Below are positions 52,427-60,625 of a stretch of 64,000 nucleotides of DNA, one piece after another (the stretch's first letter is position 1; the number at the start of each line of letters is the position of its first letter). The position numbers were made by a program, and so were the translations under genes. The DNA is from JACSRF01 sp963695505 (GTDB lineage: Bacteria; Chloroflexota; Anaerolineae; Promineifilales; Promineifilaceae). The notes beneath the pieces are model-generated. The model was not told the DNA's origin. It made no database searches and saw only the letters and a program-made list of their open reading frames with translations. The DNA is taken from assembly GCA_963695505.1 (NCBI GenBank), contig CAVOGX010000012.1, positions 1 through 64,000 on the forward strand, written 5' to 3'.

Positions 52427-53784
52427 GGCCGAAACTGCTCCGGGTTGATAGGAGTCTGCGCCGGTGGTTGAGGTACAGCAAAGTAATTGGTCAGGCCAAA
52501 GACCATCACCGGGAAAATAAGCTGCTGGGCCTGGTTGGCAATGCCGCCAAAACCGCCGCCCAAATACCAGATTGCGGCGCCTTTGACCTGGGGGTATTGA
52601 GCGTACATGTTGGCTGCCCAGGCAATGTCTTGCATGGCGCGTTCCGGGGAGGGCACCGATTCGTAGGTCCAGCCCCATTCCGTGATGAGCACGGTGGGCC
52701 GGGCAATGCCATACTGATCACAAATGCGGAAGAGTTCCTGGAAACGGCCGACTTTGAAGGGGTACTCGTGGGCAATGTCATCTCTCAGGTAGCTGTACTC
52801 GTGCAGGGCCACCGCCAGCCGGTCTGGATTCTGCGCCGCCAGCCGCAAAAAGGCCAGCATGGCCGGGGACTGCCAGTGGGCCGGTTCCGGCTCGCCCGAT
52901 GACCAGCCAAAGGCCGCCCATTTGTAGCCATCAGCCAGGGCTAGCTGCGCGGTAGTCAGGGCAAATTGCCCAAGCCACTCAGAGAGATTTTTGTCAACCT
53001 CGTTAATGGTTTCAATCCACACCAGGCTGGGGTCCAGTTCGGGAGGCCATGCTTCTTTGTGCAGCTGCCAATGAATGCGGGCTGCCTCGTCAGGAGGCAG
53101 GTCGTAGTTGGGCACGTCGTAGCTGTTGCCCACGCGGCGGTAAACCAGCGTGTGGGGCACGCCGCTCTGCCGCATGATCTCCTGAGCAAAAAAGAGGGGC
53201 TGGGCGCTGTCAGCACTTTTCAAAAAGAAGGGCACGCCGGCCGCATCTAGACGGCGCATCCATTCATCCAGGCCGCCAGCGTTGCCGCCCACGGCGGTAT
53301 GAAAGCCAATTTTAGCATAGGCCAGGTTTTGCCCGTTGGCTTGCAGTTGAGCGCTCAGGGCTGGGAAGTCCAGGACGGGAATGGGTGTTGGCGTGGGCGT
53401 GGGCGTTGCCGTGGGCAGCGGAGTAGCCGTTGGCACAGGCGTAGGGGTTGGGGAGGGCTGGGCTAAAGCAATTAGAGGCAGGTATTGTTGCAAAGTGGCC
53501 ATGATAGATGGGACGGGTTTGGGAGTTTGCGCGGTGGCAGAGGGGGTACTGGTGGGGTTGTTGGGCGCCGGATAGGAGGTTGGCGCCGCAGTGTTGACAG
53601 GTGCGGGGTAGGCCGGTGCGGGTGTGGCGGTGACAGTAGCAACGGCCGTTTCCCCAGCGGCGCTTATCATCGTTGCCGGGGTCGTGGGTGAAGCCAAGTC
53701 AGGGGTAAGAGGTTGGGTGCAGGCGGAAACGGCCGTAACGGCCACCAGCAGCCAACCCAGGATTAGGGTACGCATGCGCATCAT
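52423..53784 (-). CDS. lipoprotein with glycoside-hydrolase-like (clan GH-A) domain
   Basis: 453 residues from ATG 53784. Signal peptide with lipobox VSAC, a Thr/Pro-rich linker of about 130 residues (many TPTP repeats), then a TIM-barrel-like domain: YAKIGFHTAVGGNAGGLDEW at its first strand, WIETINEVDKN (candidate acid/base Glu, following the GH-A N-E pattern) and VLITEWGWTYES (candidate nucleophile Glu). It should act outside the cell on a polysaccharide. Family number cannot be fixed by eye; GH39 and GH5 relatives are candidates. Its stop overlaps the dinB start. Confidence 0.72.
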   Translation of the reverse strand: MMRMRTLILGWLLVAVTAVSACTQPLTPDLASPTTPATMISAAGETAVATVTATPAPAYPAPVNTAAPTSYPAPNNPTSTPSATAQTPKPVPSIMATLQQYLPLIALAQPSPTPTPVPTATPLPTATPTPTPTPIPVLDFPALSAQLQANGQNLAYAKIGFHTAVGGNAGGLDEWMRRLDAAGVPFFLKSADSAQPLFFAQEIMRQSGVPHTLVYRRVGNSYDVPNYDLPPDEAARIHWQLHKEAWPPELDPSLVWIETINEVDKNLSEWLGQFALTTAQLALADGYKWAAFGWSSGEPEPAHWQSPAMLAFLRLAAQNPDRLAVALHEYSYLRDDIAHEYPFKVGRFQELFRICDQYGIARPTVLITEWGWTYESVPSPERAMQDIAWAANMYAQYPQVKGAAIWYLGGGFGGIANQAQQLIFPVMVFGLTNYFAVPQPPAQTPINPEQFRP

Positions 53785-53846
53785 CCCTCCATCGTACCCA
53801 ATTCTACGCCGCGTGGCTCTTTGCTCACCGCCCATTAAGGCGACGG

Positions 53847-54950
53847 TTACCCCACGCTGAGCAAATCGCGGGTAAATGTTGTCAGGCTGCGGTGCCCGGT
53901 GGGCGTGATCACCACGTCGTCTTCAATGCGCACACCGCCCAGCCCGGACACGTAAATGCCCGGCTCCACCGTAAACACATTGCCCACGCTCAGCGGTTCA
54001 GTGTTGCCTTCCATCATGAATGGCGGTTCGTGCACCTCTAGCCCCAGGCCGTGCCCCGTACGGTGAAAGAAATACTCGCCAAACCCCGAATCGTCGATGA
54101 CTTCGCGGGCGGCGCGGTCCACGTCGTGACCGGTAGCGCCGGGGCGGGCAACCAGCTTACCTTCCTCGTTGGCCAGCTTTACCACGTCGTAAATGCGCTT
54201 GGATTCGGCGTCAATTTCGCCAACGGCAAAGGTGCGGGTAATGTCAGACGGGTAGCCATCGACGAAACAGCCCCAGTCGATGACCAGCAGATCGCCATAG
54301 GCCAGCTTGCGGTCTGTGGGTACGGCGTGGGGTGATGCGCCATTAGGGCCGGTAGAGACGATGGGGCCAAAGGCTATGGTGTCAGCGCCACCCGCCAGCA
54401 GTTCTTGAGTCAGCAGGGCCGCCACCTGCTTTTCAGTCATGCCAATTTTGATGCGCGGCAGCAGGCGGTGCATGGCATTTTCGGCCACTTCAATGGCTTT
54501 TTCCATGATTGCCAGCTCGGCGGCGTCTTTTTTCAGGCGCAAATGCATCATAATCGGTTCGGCGTGGGCGGTTTGCAGGCCGGGAGCGTACCGCTTCAGC
54601 AGTTCCAGCTCCAGCACGCGCATGTGCAGCGCCTCGACGCCCAGCAGATAGTCGGACAATTCCAGGTGGGCGCAGGCTTGCTGGAACGCGCCTGTGTAGC
54701 CCTCGTCGTCGCTCCAGGCAAAGATGCGATCTTCGGGGATGCCGGCCGCTTCGGCCTTCATCGCTTCCAGTCCGGGAATGACGATGGCAGGTTCGTCGTC
54801 GGCAGGGATAAAGAGCACGATGGGCCGTTCGCTGACGTGGGAATGAATACCGCTGAGGTAGACCATGTTGGGGCCAGGAACCAGGGCCATCCCGTCGAGG
54901 CCGTTGGCCAAAATTTGCTGCTGTAACCGCGCAAGACGTTCGGTGTTCAT
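53847..54950 (-). CDS. Xaa-Pro peptidase, M24 family
   Basis: 367 residues from ATG 54950 with AAGGAAAAGAG in front. An N-terminal creatinase-like domain (LVPGPNMVYLSGIHSHVSE) is followed by the pita-bread catalytic domain with all metal ligands visible: LVIDWGCFVDGYPSDITRTF (two Asp), GHGLGLEVHEPP (His), VFTVEPGIYV (Glu) and RIEDDVVIT (Glu). It removes the residue before a proline in peptides, as aminopeptidase P or prolidase. It precedes, in the same direction, a biotinyl-domain protein and a CBS-domain protein. Confidence 0.92.
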   Translation of the reverse strand: MNTERLARLQQQILANGLDGMALVPGPNMVYLSGIHSHVSERPIVLFIPADDEPAIVIPGLEAMKAEAAGIPEDRIFAWSDDEGYTGAFQQACAHLELSDYLLGVEALHMRVLELELLKRYAPGLQTAHAEPIMMHLRLKKDAAELAIMEKAIEVAENAMHRLLPRIKIGMTEKQVAALLTQELLAGGADTIAFGPIVSTGPNGASPHAVPTDRKLAYGDLLVIDWGCFVDGYPSDITRTFAVGEIDAESKRIYDVVKLANEEGKLVARPGATGHDVDRAAREVIDDSGFGEYFFHRTGHGLGLEVHEPPFMMEGNTEPLSVGNVFTVEPGIYVSGLGGVRIEDDVVITPTGHRSLTTFTRDLLSVG

Positions 54951-54976
54951 CTCTTTTCCTTTTAGCTATCAGTTTT

Positions 54977-55477
54977 TTATGTGGGTTCCAGGTCAAGCAG
55001 CGCAATACCCGCCTGGACAGACTCGCCGGCGGTGCAGTGTACGGCCGTTACCACTCCATCATAGGGCGCTAGAATGGGAATCACCATCTTCATGGACTCC
55101 AGCAGGATGAGCTTATCGCCCTCGGCCACCTGGTCGCCGACGCTGACCAACACCTGGGAGACCACGGCGGGAATAGAGGCGGCCAGGGAACCGTCACCCC
55201 CCGCACCGCCGCTGCCCCGTTCGCGCACGCGCTCGTAGGTAAAGGTACGGCCGTTCACCCAGATTTGCCGCTTGTCGCCGGCGGTGTGGGCGGCCACCCG
55301 CACCCGGCGGCGCTCCCCATCCGCCAAAGTCCATTCTAGCAAGAAGTGGACCCTTCTTGAGCTACAAGCTGCACTTCTACCGCTGCCCCATCCCGGCAGA
55401 ACACGCAGCGTATCGCCCTGGCGGGTCACTTCCAATTCTTCTTCCTGCTGGTTGAGACTGATTTTAAATGTCGGCAT
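54977..55477 (-). CDS. biotin/lipoyl-carrier domain protein
   Basis: 166 residues. The C-terminal 75 residues form a biotinyl domain with the attachment Lys in LLESMKMVIPI, flanked by VGDQVAEGDKL and YDGVVTAVHCTAGESV. This is the pattern of acetyl-CoA or propionyl-CoA carboxylase carrier proteins. The N-terminal half is basic; in the stretch after RVLPGWG, another frame gives AAVEVQLVAQEGS, which looks more like a protein strand, so two opposite indels may be present (about 55340-55400). No carboxylase subunits are adjacent; the carrier may serve one encoded elsewhere. Confidence 0.82.
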   Translation of the reverse strand: MPTFKISLNQQEEELEVTRQGDTLRVLPGWGSGRSAACSSRRVHFLLEWTLADGERRRVRVAAHTAGDKRQIWVNGRTFTYERVRERGSGGAGGDGSLAASIPAVVSQVLVSVGDQVAEGDKLILLESMKMVIPILAPYDGVVTAVHCTAGESVQAGIALLDLEPT

Positions 55478-55498
55478 GCTCTATTGCGCTCAAGAAGA

Positions 55499-55939
55499 CT
55501 ACCGGGCGGTCCCGGTGATGTAATCTTCCAGATGGTTAATGAGAATTTGCTGCTCTTCAATGACTGCTTTTACCACGTCACCGATGGAAACCAGGCCCAA
55601 CAAGTTGTTTTCGCGGTCTACAACAGGCAGATGGCGGATATGTTTTTCAGTCATCAGAGCCAGGCATTTGGTCAGGGTCTGGTCGGGTCTTACGCACACA
55701 ACTTCAGAGGTCATGATGTGGCGCACCGGGGTGTTATGGGAAGATTTGTCCCGCAAAATGACCTTCCGCGCATAATCGCGTTCGGACATAATGCCGGCTA
55801 ACTGCCCGTCTTCCAACACCAGAACGGCCCCTATATTTTTATCAGCCATCAACCGCAAAGCAGTCAACACGCTATCATCTGGCCCCACAGACCAGACGTC
55901 CGAACCTTTGGCTTGCAGCAAATATTTTACGGTTTCCAT
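55499..55939 (-). CDS. CBS-domain protein
   Basis: 146 residues from ATG 55939 with AGGAGGCAAG upstream. It has two CBS motifs (VGPDDSVLTALRLMADKNIG with LVLEDGQLAGIMSERDYA; CVRPDQTLTKCLALMTEKHI with PVVDRENNLLGLVSIGDVV). Such Bateman pairs bind AMP, ATP or related nucleotides and report energy state. There is no fused effector, so it acts in trans. It shares a direction with the biotinyl-domain gene, but the target is unknown. Confidence 0.92.
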   Translation of the reverse strand: METVKYLLQAKGSDVWSVGPDDSVLTALRLMADKNIGAVLVLEDGQLAGIMSERDYARKVILRDKSSHNTPVRHIMTSEVVCVRPDQTLTKCLALMTEKHIRHLPVVDRENNLLGLVSIGDVVKAVIEEQQILINHLEDYITGTAR

Positions 55940-56054
55940 CTTGCCTCCTGTCTCGTTTTCATACTTACCCAGTAATCAAATGCCTGGGTGCCCGGTGAAT
56001 AGTTGACTGACTTCGATTCATTGTAATGGAGGGATGCTTAACTGTAAACTGTCA

Positions 56055-57383
56055 TCAAGGAACGGAAGCCTTCACTGTGAGGGTGAAGCCGCGTACGGCC
56101 GTTACCTGCACCAGCTCGCCCTTCTCCAATGGCTCGTCACATTCCACCCGCCATAATTCACCATTTATCAGCGCCATGCCCTCGTAGGGCGGCGCGGCGG
56201 CATCCGCCTTCGAGGGGCGGCGCACCGGGCCAATCATGCCCACCAGCCCTTCGCCCCCGGTGGCCGGTTGGCGGCGCTGAATTTGCAGCGCCTTGGTCGC
56301 CAAAAAGATGAAGAAAGCGGCGGTAAAAACGCTGACGCCTATCGCCCCCGGCAGCGAAATACGCGCAAACTCAGGCGAGCCGGGGGAGTTGAAGAGCACC
56401 AGCAGCCCCGCCAGCAGCGTCGCCGCGCCGGTGACGCCCAGCACGCCGTGATTGGTGGCGAAGACCTCGGCAATAAACAACACGATGGCAATGGCTACCA
56501 GGGCCAGCCCCAGCCAGTTGACGGGCAGTTGCCCTAGGCCGTAGGCGGCCAGGGCCAGGCCTAAAACGCCGATAAAACCGGCCACCCACCCACCGGGGCT
56601 GGACAGCTCAATGAGGATGGCCTGCACGCTGATTGCTAGCAAAATGCTGACCAGCAGGGGGTTGGCCAGGGCGTGCAGCACCTGCTCCAAAATGCTCATG
56701 GCGAAGGGTGTTTGCGGGGCAACGGCCGTTTCCAGCGTCACCTCCTGCCCATCCACCACCACTTCCAGGCCATCCAGTTGCGTCAACAAATCCGGCACGT
56801 CGTCGGCTACGGCGTCAATCAAACCCACTTCCAGCGCTTCCCGGGCATTCACCGCCCGCGCATCCTCAATCATCTGCTCCGCCAGGGACACCGCCTCCGG
56901 GCCGCGCCGCTCCGTCAGGCTGCGAACCTGCGCCTTCAGGTCTTCAATCAGCTTGCGCGAAATGGTTTCGTCCAGGTCTTCGCCGCTGCCGCCCACCGGA
57001 GAGGCCGCGCCAATGACCGTTTCGGGGGCCATCCCCGCGGCGTGGGCGGCAATGGTCAGCACGCTGCCCGCTGACGCGGCCTGCGCCCCGCGCGGGCTGA
57101 CGTACAGGATAACGGGCACGCGCGCGGCGCGGAAATCTTGCACAATGTCTTGCATGATGTCCACGCTGCCCCCCGGGGTGTCTAAAATAATGAGCACCGC
57201 CGCTGCATCGCTCTCTTCCCCGGCGGTAATGCCCCGTTCGAAATAGTTGGCCATGGCGGGCGTGACGGGGCCTTCGATTTCTAAAATCAACACGTCCTGG
57301 CTTTGGGCATGGGCTACCCAAACGCTCCCCAGGGCAATAACCAGGCACAACAGCAGAGGTAAGAATTTTTTAGTCATCATCAT
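56055..57383 (-). CDS. NfeD-type membrane serine protease
   Basis: 442 residues. Signal peptide (LLLCLVIALGSVWVAHAQ), a ClpP-like protease domain with nucleophile Ser in QAASAGSVLTIAA and the general base Lys expected in the ISRKLIEDLKAQ helix, then four to five membrane helices (VSILLAISVQAILIELSSPG and following), and a C-terminal OB-fold NfeD domain (GEGLVGMIGPVRRP, GEWRVECD-like GELWRVECDEPL). Long NfeD proteases cleave stomatin-type proteins. No stomatin gene is adjacent. The ATG at 57383 overlaps the stop of the histidine kinase gene (ATGA). Confidence 0.9.
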   Translation of the reverse strand: MMMTKKFLPLLLCLVIALGSVWVAHAQSQDVLILEIEGPVTPAMANYFERGITAGEESDAAAVLIILDTPGGSVDIMQDIVQDFRAARVPVILYVSPRGAQAASAGSVLTIAAHAAGMAPETVIGAASPVGGSGEDLDETISRKLIEDLKAQVRSLTERRGPEAVSLAEQMIEDARAVNAREALEVGLIDAVADDVPDLLTQLDGLEVVVDGQEVTLETAVAPQTPFAMSILEQVLHALANPLLVSILLAISVQAILIELSSPGGWVAGFIGVLGLALAAYGLGQLPVNWLGLALVAIAIVLFIAEVFATNHGVLGVTGAATLLAGLLVLFNSPGSPEFARISLPGAIGVSVFTAAFFIFLATKALQIQRRQPATGGEGLVGMIGPVRRPSKADAAAPPYEGMALINGELWRVECDEPLEKGELVQVTAVRGFTLTVKASVP

Positions 57384-58617
57384 TCCTCAGCCAGGGGCAA
57401 AACCACAAAGAAGCGGCTGCCCTGGCTTAATTTGCTTTCGGCAAAGATACGGCCGTTATGCAGCTCCACCAGCTCTTTGGCGATGGCCAACCCTAAACCC
57501 AGCCCCTCGTACTGGCGGCGCAGGTGGTGCTCCACCTGATAAAAGCGCTTGAACACCCGCTCCAGCTTGATCGGGGGGAATGCCCGCGCCGCTGTCCCGC
57601 ACGGAAAACCACGCTTCATTACCCCGCCGCTCGACAGTTATGTCAATCTCGCCCGCCTTCGGGGCTGAACTTGATCGCATTGTCCAACAAATTATTGAGG
57701 ACGATTTCCATCACGTCCGGGTCAATTTGCACCGGAATGGGCTTGGTCGGCAGGTGGGTCATAATGGTTTGCTGGCGGGCAACGGCCGTTTCATCTTTTG
57801 CCGCCAGCGCGCGTACAAAGCCCACCAGGTCAACTCGCCGCAGCGAGAGCGCCGTTTTCCCGGTGTCCACATACTGCAAATTCAACATATCTTGAATCAG
57901 GCTGCGAAGCTGCACTGCCGCGCCCATGACGCTGTTCAACTGCTCCGCCATCACCGGATCCGCCTCCTCCCGCAAAAAGGAGACGTACCCCAAAATGATG
58001 GCTAACGGCGTGCGCAGTTCGTGGGACGCAATGGCGATAAAATCTGTTTTACGCTGGTCCAGCTCGTTCAAGTCGGCATACGCTTTCTGCAGTTGTTCTA
58101 TCAGGCGGGCTTTTTCTACCGCTACCCCGGCAATGTCGGCCAAAATGGTTAAGGTTTCCACATCTTCCGCAGTGAATGCGCCATTTTGCTTATTGAGCGC
58201 TTCCAGAACGCCCACCGGCCGGTCTACGTCGTGCATAGGTACGCCTAAAATGGAGGTGGTTTGAAAATCAATGGCCTCGGACACATTTTGATTCCAGCGC
58301 GGATCGCGGGAAACGTCGGCAATGATCATCGGTTCATTGGCCTGAAACACAGCCCCGGCAATGCTGCTGTCCAGGGGCACAGGGATGTCCTTCATGGCGG
58401 GATTCATGTCGTTGGACGCGGCTTTGAAGCGCAGTTGCCGCGTATTGGGGTCCAGCAGCAAAATGGAAGCCGCCTCCGCATGAGTCAGCAGTGCAGCCTG
58501 GCTCATGATGTAGGTGAGCAGTTCGTCAACATTAGTTTTGGCGTTCAGTTCGCGGCTGATTTCCACCAGGCGATTTAGTTTAGCCGAGCTTAGCTGAGTT
58601 TGGGGGAATGAAGACAC
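57380..58617 (-). CDS. GAF-domain sensor histidine kinase (two frameshifts)
   Basis: About 411 residues across two frameshifts near 57655 and 57575. Order: a GAF domain (LLTYIMSQAALLTHAEAASI, residues about 30-180), H-box FIAIASHELRTPLAII (His near 199), N-box NNLLDNAIKFSPEGG, G1 VRDSGAGIPPD in a second frame, and G2 GLGLGLAIAKEL with the end ESKLSQGSRFFVVLPLAEE in a third. It has no membrane segment, so it senses a cytoplasmic signal. Response regulators at 61.9 and 63.5 kb are possible partners. It is translationally coupled to the NfeD protease. Confidence 0.85.
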
Positions 58618-58788
58618 AACGCTCTCTCATCCTTTTGGCGGGTAGGGCTGAAATGCATCAAGGTGTGCCGCCAATCACCTCTCCAATTCATACGGGTTAA
58701 AGATATGATACGAAATGCCAGGGGCGGTGACAAGCAGGTTAATTGTAAATTGTGAATGATGAATTGTGAATGGTGAAAGGCAAAGAGC

Positions 58789-58794
58789 TATAAT
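58789..58794 (+). promoter_or_regulatory. -10 box for a leaderless hemW transcript
   Basis: TATAAT at 58789-58794 ends six bases before the GTG start at 58801. The preceding region (58735-58780) is a set of AATTGTGAATG words. Together with 9.8, 21.5 and 45.3 kb this is the fourth gene whose -10 box sits directly before its start codon. Confidence 0.5.
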
Positions 58795-58800
58795 GACGGC

Positions 58801-59979
58801 GTGAATGAAGAATCCCTGAGCCTCTATTTGCACATTCCCTTTTGCCGCCACCGCTGCGCTTACTGCGACTTCAACACCTATACCAGCTTGGCGGACCTGC
58901 AAAGCGTGTACGCCACAGCATTGAGCGCCGAAGTGCGGCAGGTGGGTATGCTGGCGGAAGAGCTTTACGGGGAGAAACGGCCGTCACACACCCTCTTCTT
59001 TGGCGGCGGCACCCCCTCCCTCATGACGCCTGCGGACCTGGGGCAGATTTTGGACGCCACCCAGGCCGCATTCCCCTGGGCGGCAAACGCCGAGGTGACC
59101 ATGGAAGCCAATCCGGGCACGGTAGACCGGGCTTACCTGGCGGCCGTGCGCGACCTGGGCATCAATCGCCTGAGCTTTGGCGTGCAGAGCGCCATTCCCG
59201 GCGAATTGGCCCTGCTAGAACGGGAGCATGACTTTGCCACGGCGGCAGAAGCCGTACATCTGGCCCGCAATGTAGGGCTGCACAATCTCAGTCTGGACCT
59301 GATTTACGGCGTGCCGGGGCAGACGTTGGCCAGTTGGGAGACAAGCCTGCGGGCGGCGCTGGCCCTGGAGCCGCCTCATCTCAGCCTGTACTGCCTGACT
59401 ATCGAGCCGGGGACGCCGATGATGCGCTGGTTGGAAAACGGCCGTATCCATGCCCCGGACCCTGACCTGGCCGCCGACCAGTACGAACTGGCCTGCACCC
59501 TGTTGAGCGCGCAGGGCATGGTGCATTACGAAATTTCCAACTGGGCCCTTCCTGGCTACGAATGCGCCCACAACATGACCTACTGGCGCAACCAGGAATA
59601 TTTGGGGCTGGGCGCGGGCGCTCACGGCTTTGCCGCCAACACGCGCTACCAGGTGGTCAAGCAGCCCCGCGTGTACGTGCGGCGCATGGAAACGGGCGCG
59701 CCGCAGGGGTTTCCACTTTCGGCAGCGGTGGCGGAAAGCCACCCGGTAGACCGGGCCGAGGCCATGTCGGATACCATCATCACCCAGCTTAGACTGCTGC
59801 AGGAAGGGCTGGACGTGGCGGATTTTGCGGCAAAATTTGGGCAAACGGTGGAAGAGGCATACGGCGATACGCTGGTGCAGCTAATGGATTGGGGGCTGCT
59901 GGTGATGGGTAACGGCCGTTTGCGCCTTACCGAAAAAGGATATTTTCTGAGCAACCAGGTTTTTTACCGCCTGAGCTAG
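58801..59979 (+). CDS. hemW: HemW-like radical SAM protein
   Basis: 392 residues from GTG 58801. The radical SAM cluster motif is C-x3-C-x2-C at Cys15, Cys19 and Cys22 (IPFCRHRCAYCDF). Then comes FFGGGTPSLM, VTMEANPGTVDRAYL, INRLSFGVQSA, and GVPGQTLASWETSL. HemW-type proteins bind heme and deliver it to respiratory enzymes; they resemble but are not the oxygen-independent coproporphyrinogen oxidase HemN, from which they differ by lacking a second N-terminal extension. The neighbouring gene is mobA. Confidence 0.93.
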   Translation: MNEESLSLYLHIPFCRHRCAYCDFNTYTSLADLQSVYATALSAEVRQVGMLAEELYGEKRPSHTLFFGGGTPSLMTPADLGQILDATQAAFPWAANAEVTMEANPGTVDRAYLAAVRDLGINRLSFGVQSAIPGELALLEREHDFATAAEAVHLARNVGLHNLSLDLIYGVPGQTLASWETSLRAALALEPPHLSLYCLTIEPGTPMMRWLENGRIHAPDPDLAADQYELACTLLSAQGMVHYEISNWALPGYECAHNMTYWRNQEYLGLGAGAHGFAANTRYQVVKQPRVYVRRMETGAPQGFPLSAAVAESHPVDRAEAMSDTIITQLRLLQEGLDVADFAAKFGQTVEEAYGDTLVQLMDWGLLVMGNGRLRLTEKGYFLSNQVFYRLS

Positions 59980-59987
59980 AGGGCAAG

Positions 59988-60560
59988 ATGGGATTGACGG
60001 TAGCAATTATGGCCGGGGGCAAGAGCAGCCGCATGGGCACAGACAAGTCTTTCGTGCCGTTTGCGGGGCAGCCTCTCATTGAGCGGGTGTGCGACCGCGT
60101 GCAAGGGCTGGGAGATGAGTTACTTCTCATCACCAATAAGCCCAACGATTATACCCACCTGGGGCTGCCCATGTTCACTGACGAAATACCGGGATGCGGG
60201 CCGCTGGGAGGCATTTATACGGCCGTTTACCGCGCCAGCAACCCCCACACGCTGGTGGTGGCCTGCGACATGCCCTGGCTCAACCAAGATTTACTGCGCT
60301 ACATGATTGGCCTGCGGGAAACGGCCGACGTGGTCGTGCCGCGCTGGGAAAAGTACCCGGAACCGCTGCACGCCATTTACAGCAAGGCGTGCCTGGCTCC
60401 CATCCAAGAAAAGTTGAGCGGCGGACAGCTTAAAATTACCGGCTTTTTTGGGCAGGTGGCGGTGCGCTTTGTGGAACGAGAGGAAATTGCGCGCTGGGAT
60501 AGAAACGGCCGTTCCTTCACCAACGTCAACACCCCAGATGATATAAACAATGAACAATGA
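59988..60560 (+). CDS. mobA: molybdenum cofactor guanylyltransferase
   Basis: 190 residues. The nucleotide-binding opening is VAIMAGGKSSRMGTDKSFV, followed by LLITNKPNDY, DEIPGCGPLGGIYTAV, and VVACDMPWLNQDLL with its metal-binding Asp. The tail ends NVNTPDDINNEQ, typical of MobA. It adds GMP to molybdopterin to form the bis-MGD cofactor. The start follows GAGGGCAAG eight bases after the hemW stop. A molybdenum enzyme must be encoded elsewhere; CoxG-like genes at 26-27 kb are in line with that. Confidence 0.93.
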   Translation: MGLTVAIMAGGKSSRMGTDKSFVPFAGQPLIERVCDRVQGLGDELLLITNKPNDYTHLGLPMFTDEIPGCGPLGGIYTAVYRASNPHTLVVACDMPWLNQDLLRYMIGLRETADVVVPRWEKYPEPLHAIYSKACLAPIQEKLSGGQLKITGFFGQVAVRFVEREEIARWDRNGRSFTNVNTPDDINNEQ

Positions 60561-60562
60561 AT

Positions 60563-60597
60563 AAAAAGAGCAGCGAGCCAATGAGGTTCGCTGCTCT
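60563..60597. terminator. bidirectional intrinsic terminator
   Basis: AAGAGCAGCGA on the left and TCGCTGCTCTT on the right form an 11-bp stem; an inner CC/GG extends it around AATGA. Runs of A on the left serve the minus-strand direction. It separates the convergent mobA and folD genes. Confidence 0.85.
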
Positions 60598-60625
60598 TCG
60601 CAACAGCTAAACGCTAAAGCGCTAC

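Noticed and set aside
6629..60560. CRISPR array, considered because of repeated words between genes
   Set aside because: The words are 6-9 bases, contiguous and arranged as inverted arms; there are no spacers of constant length and no cas genes.
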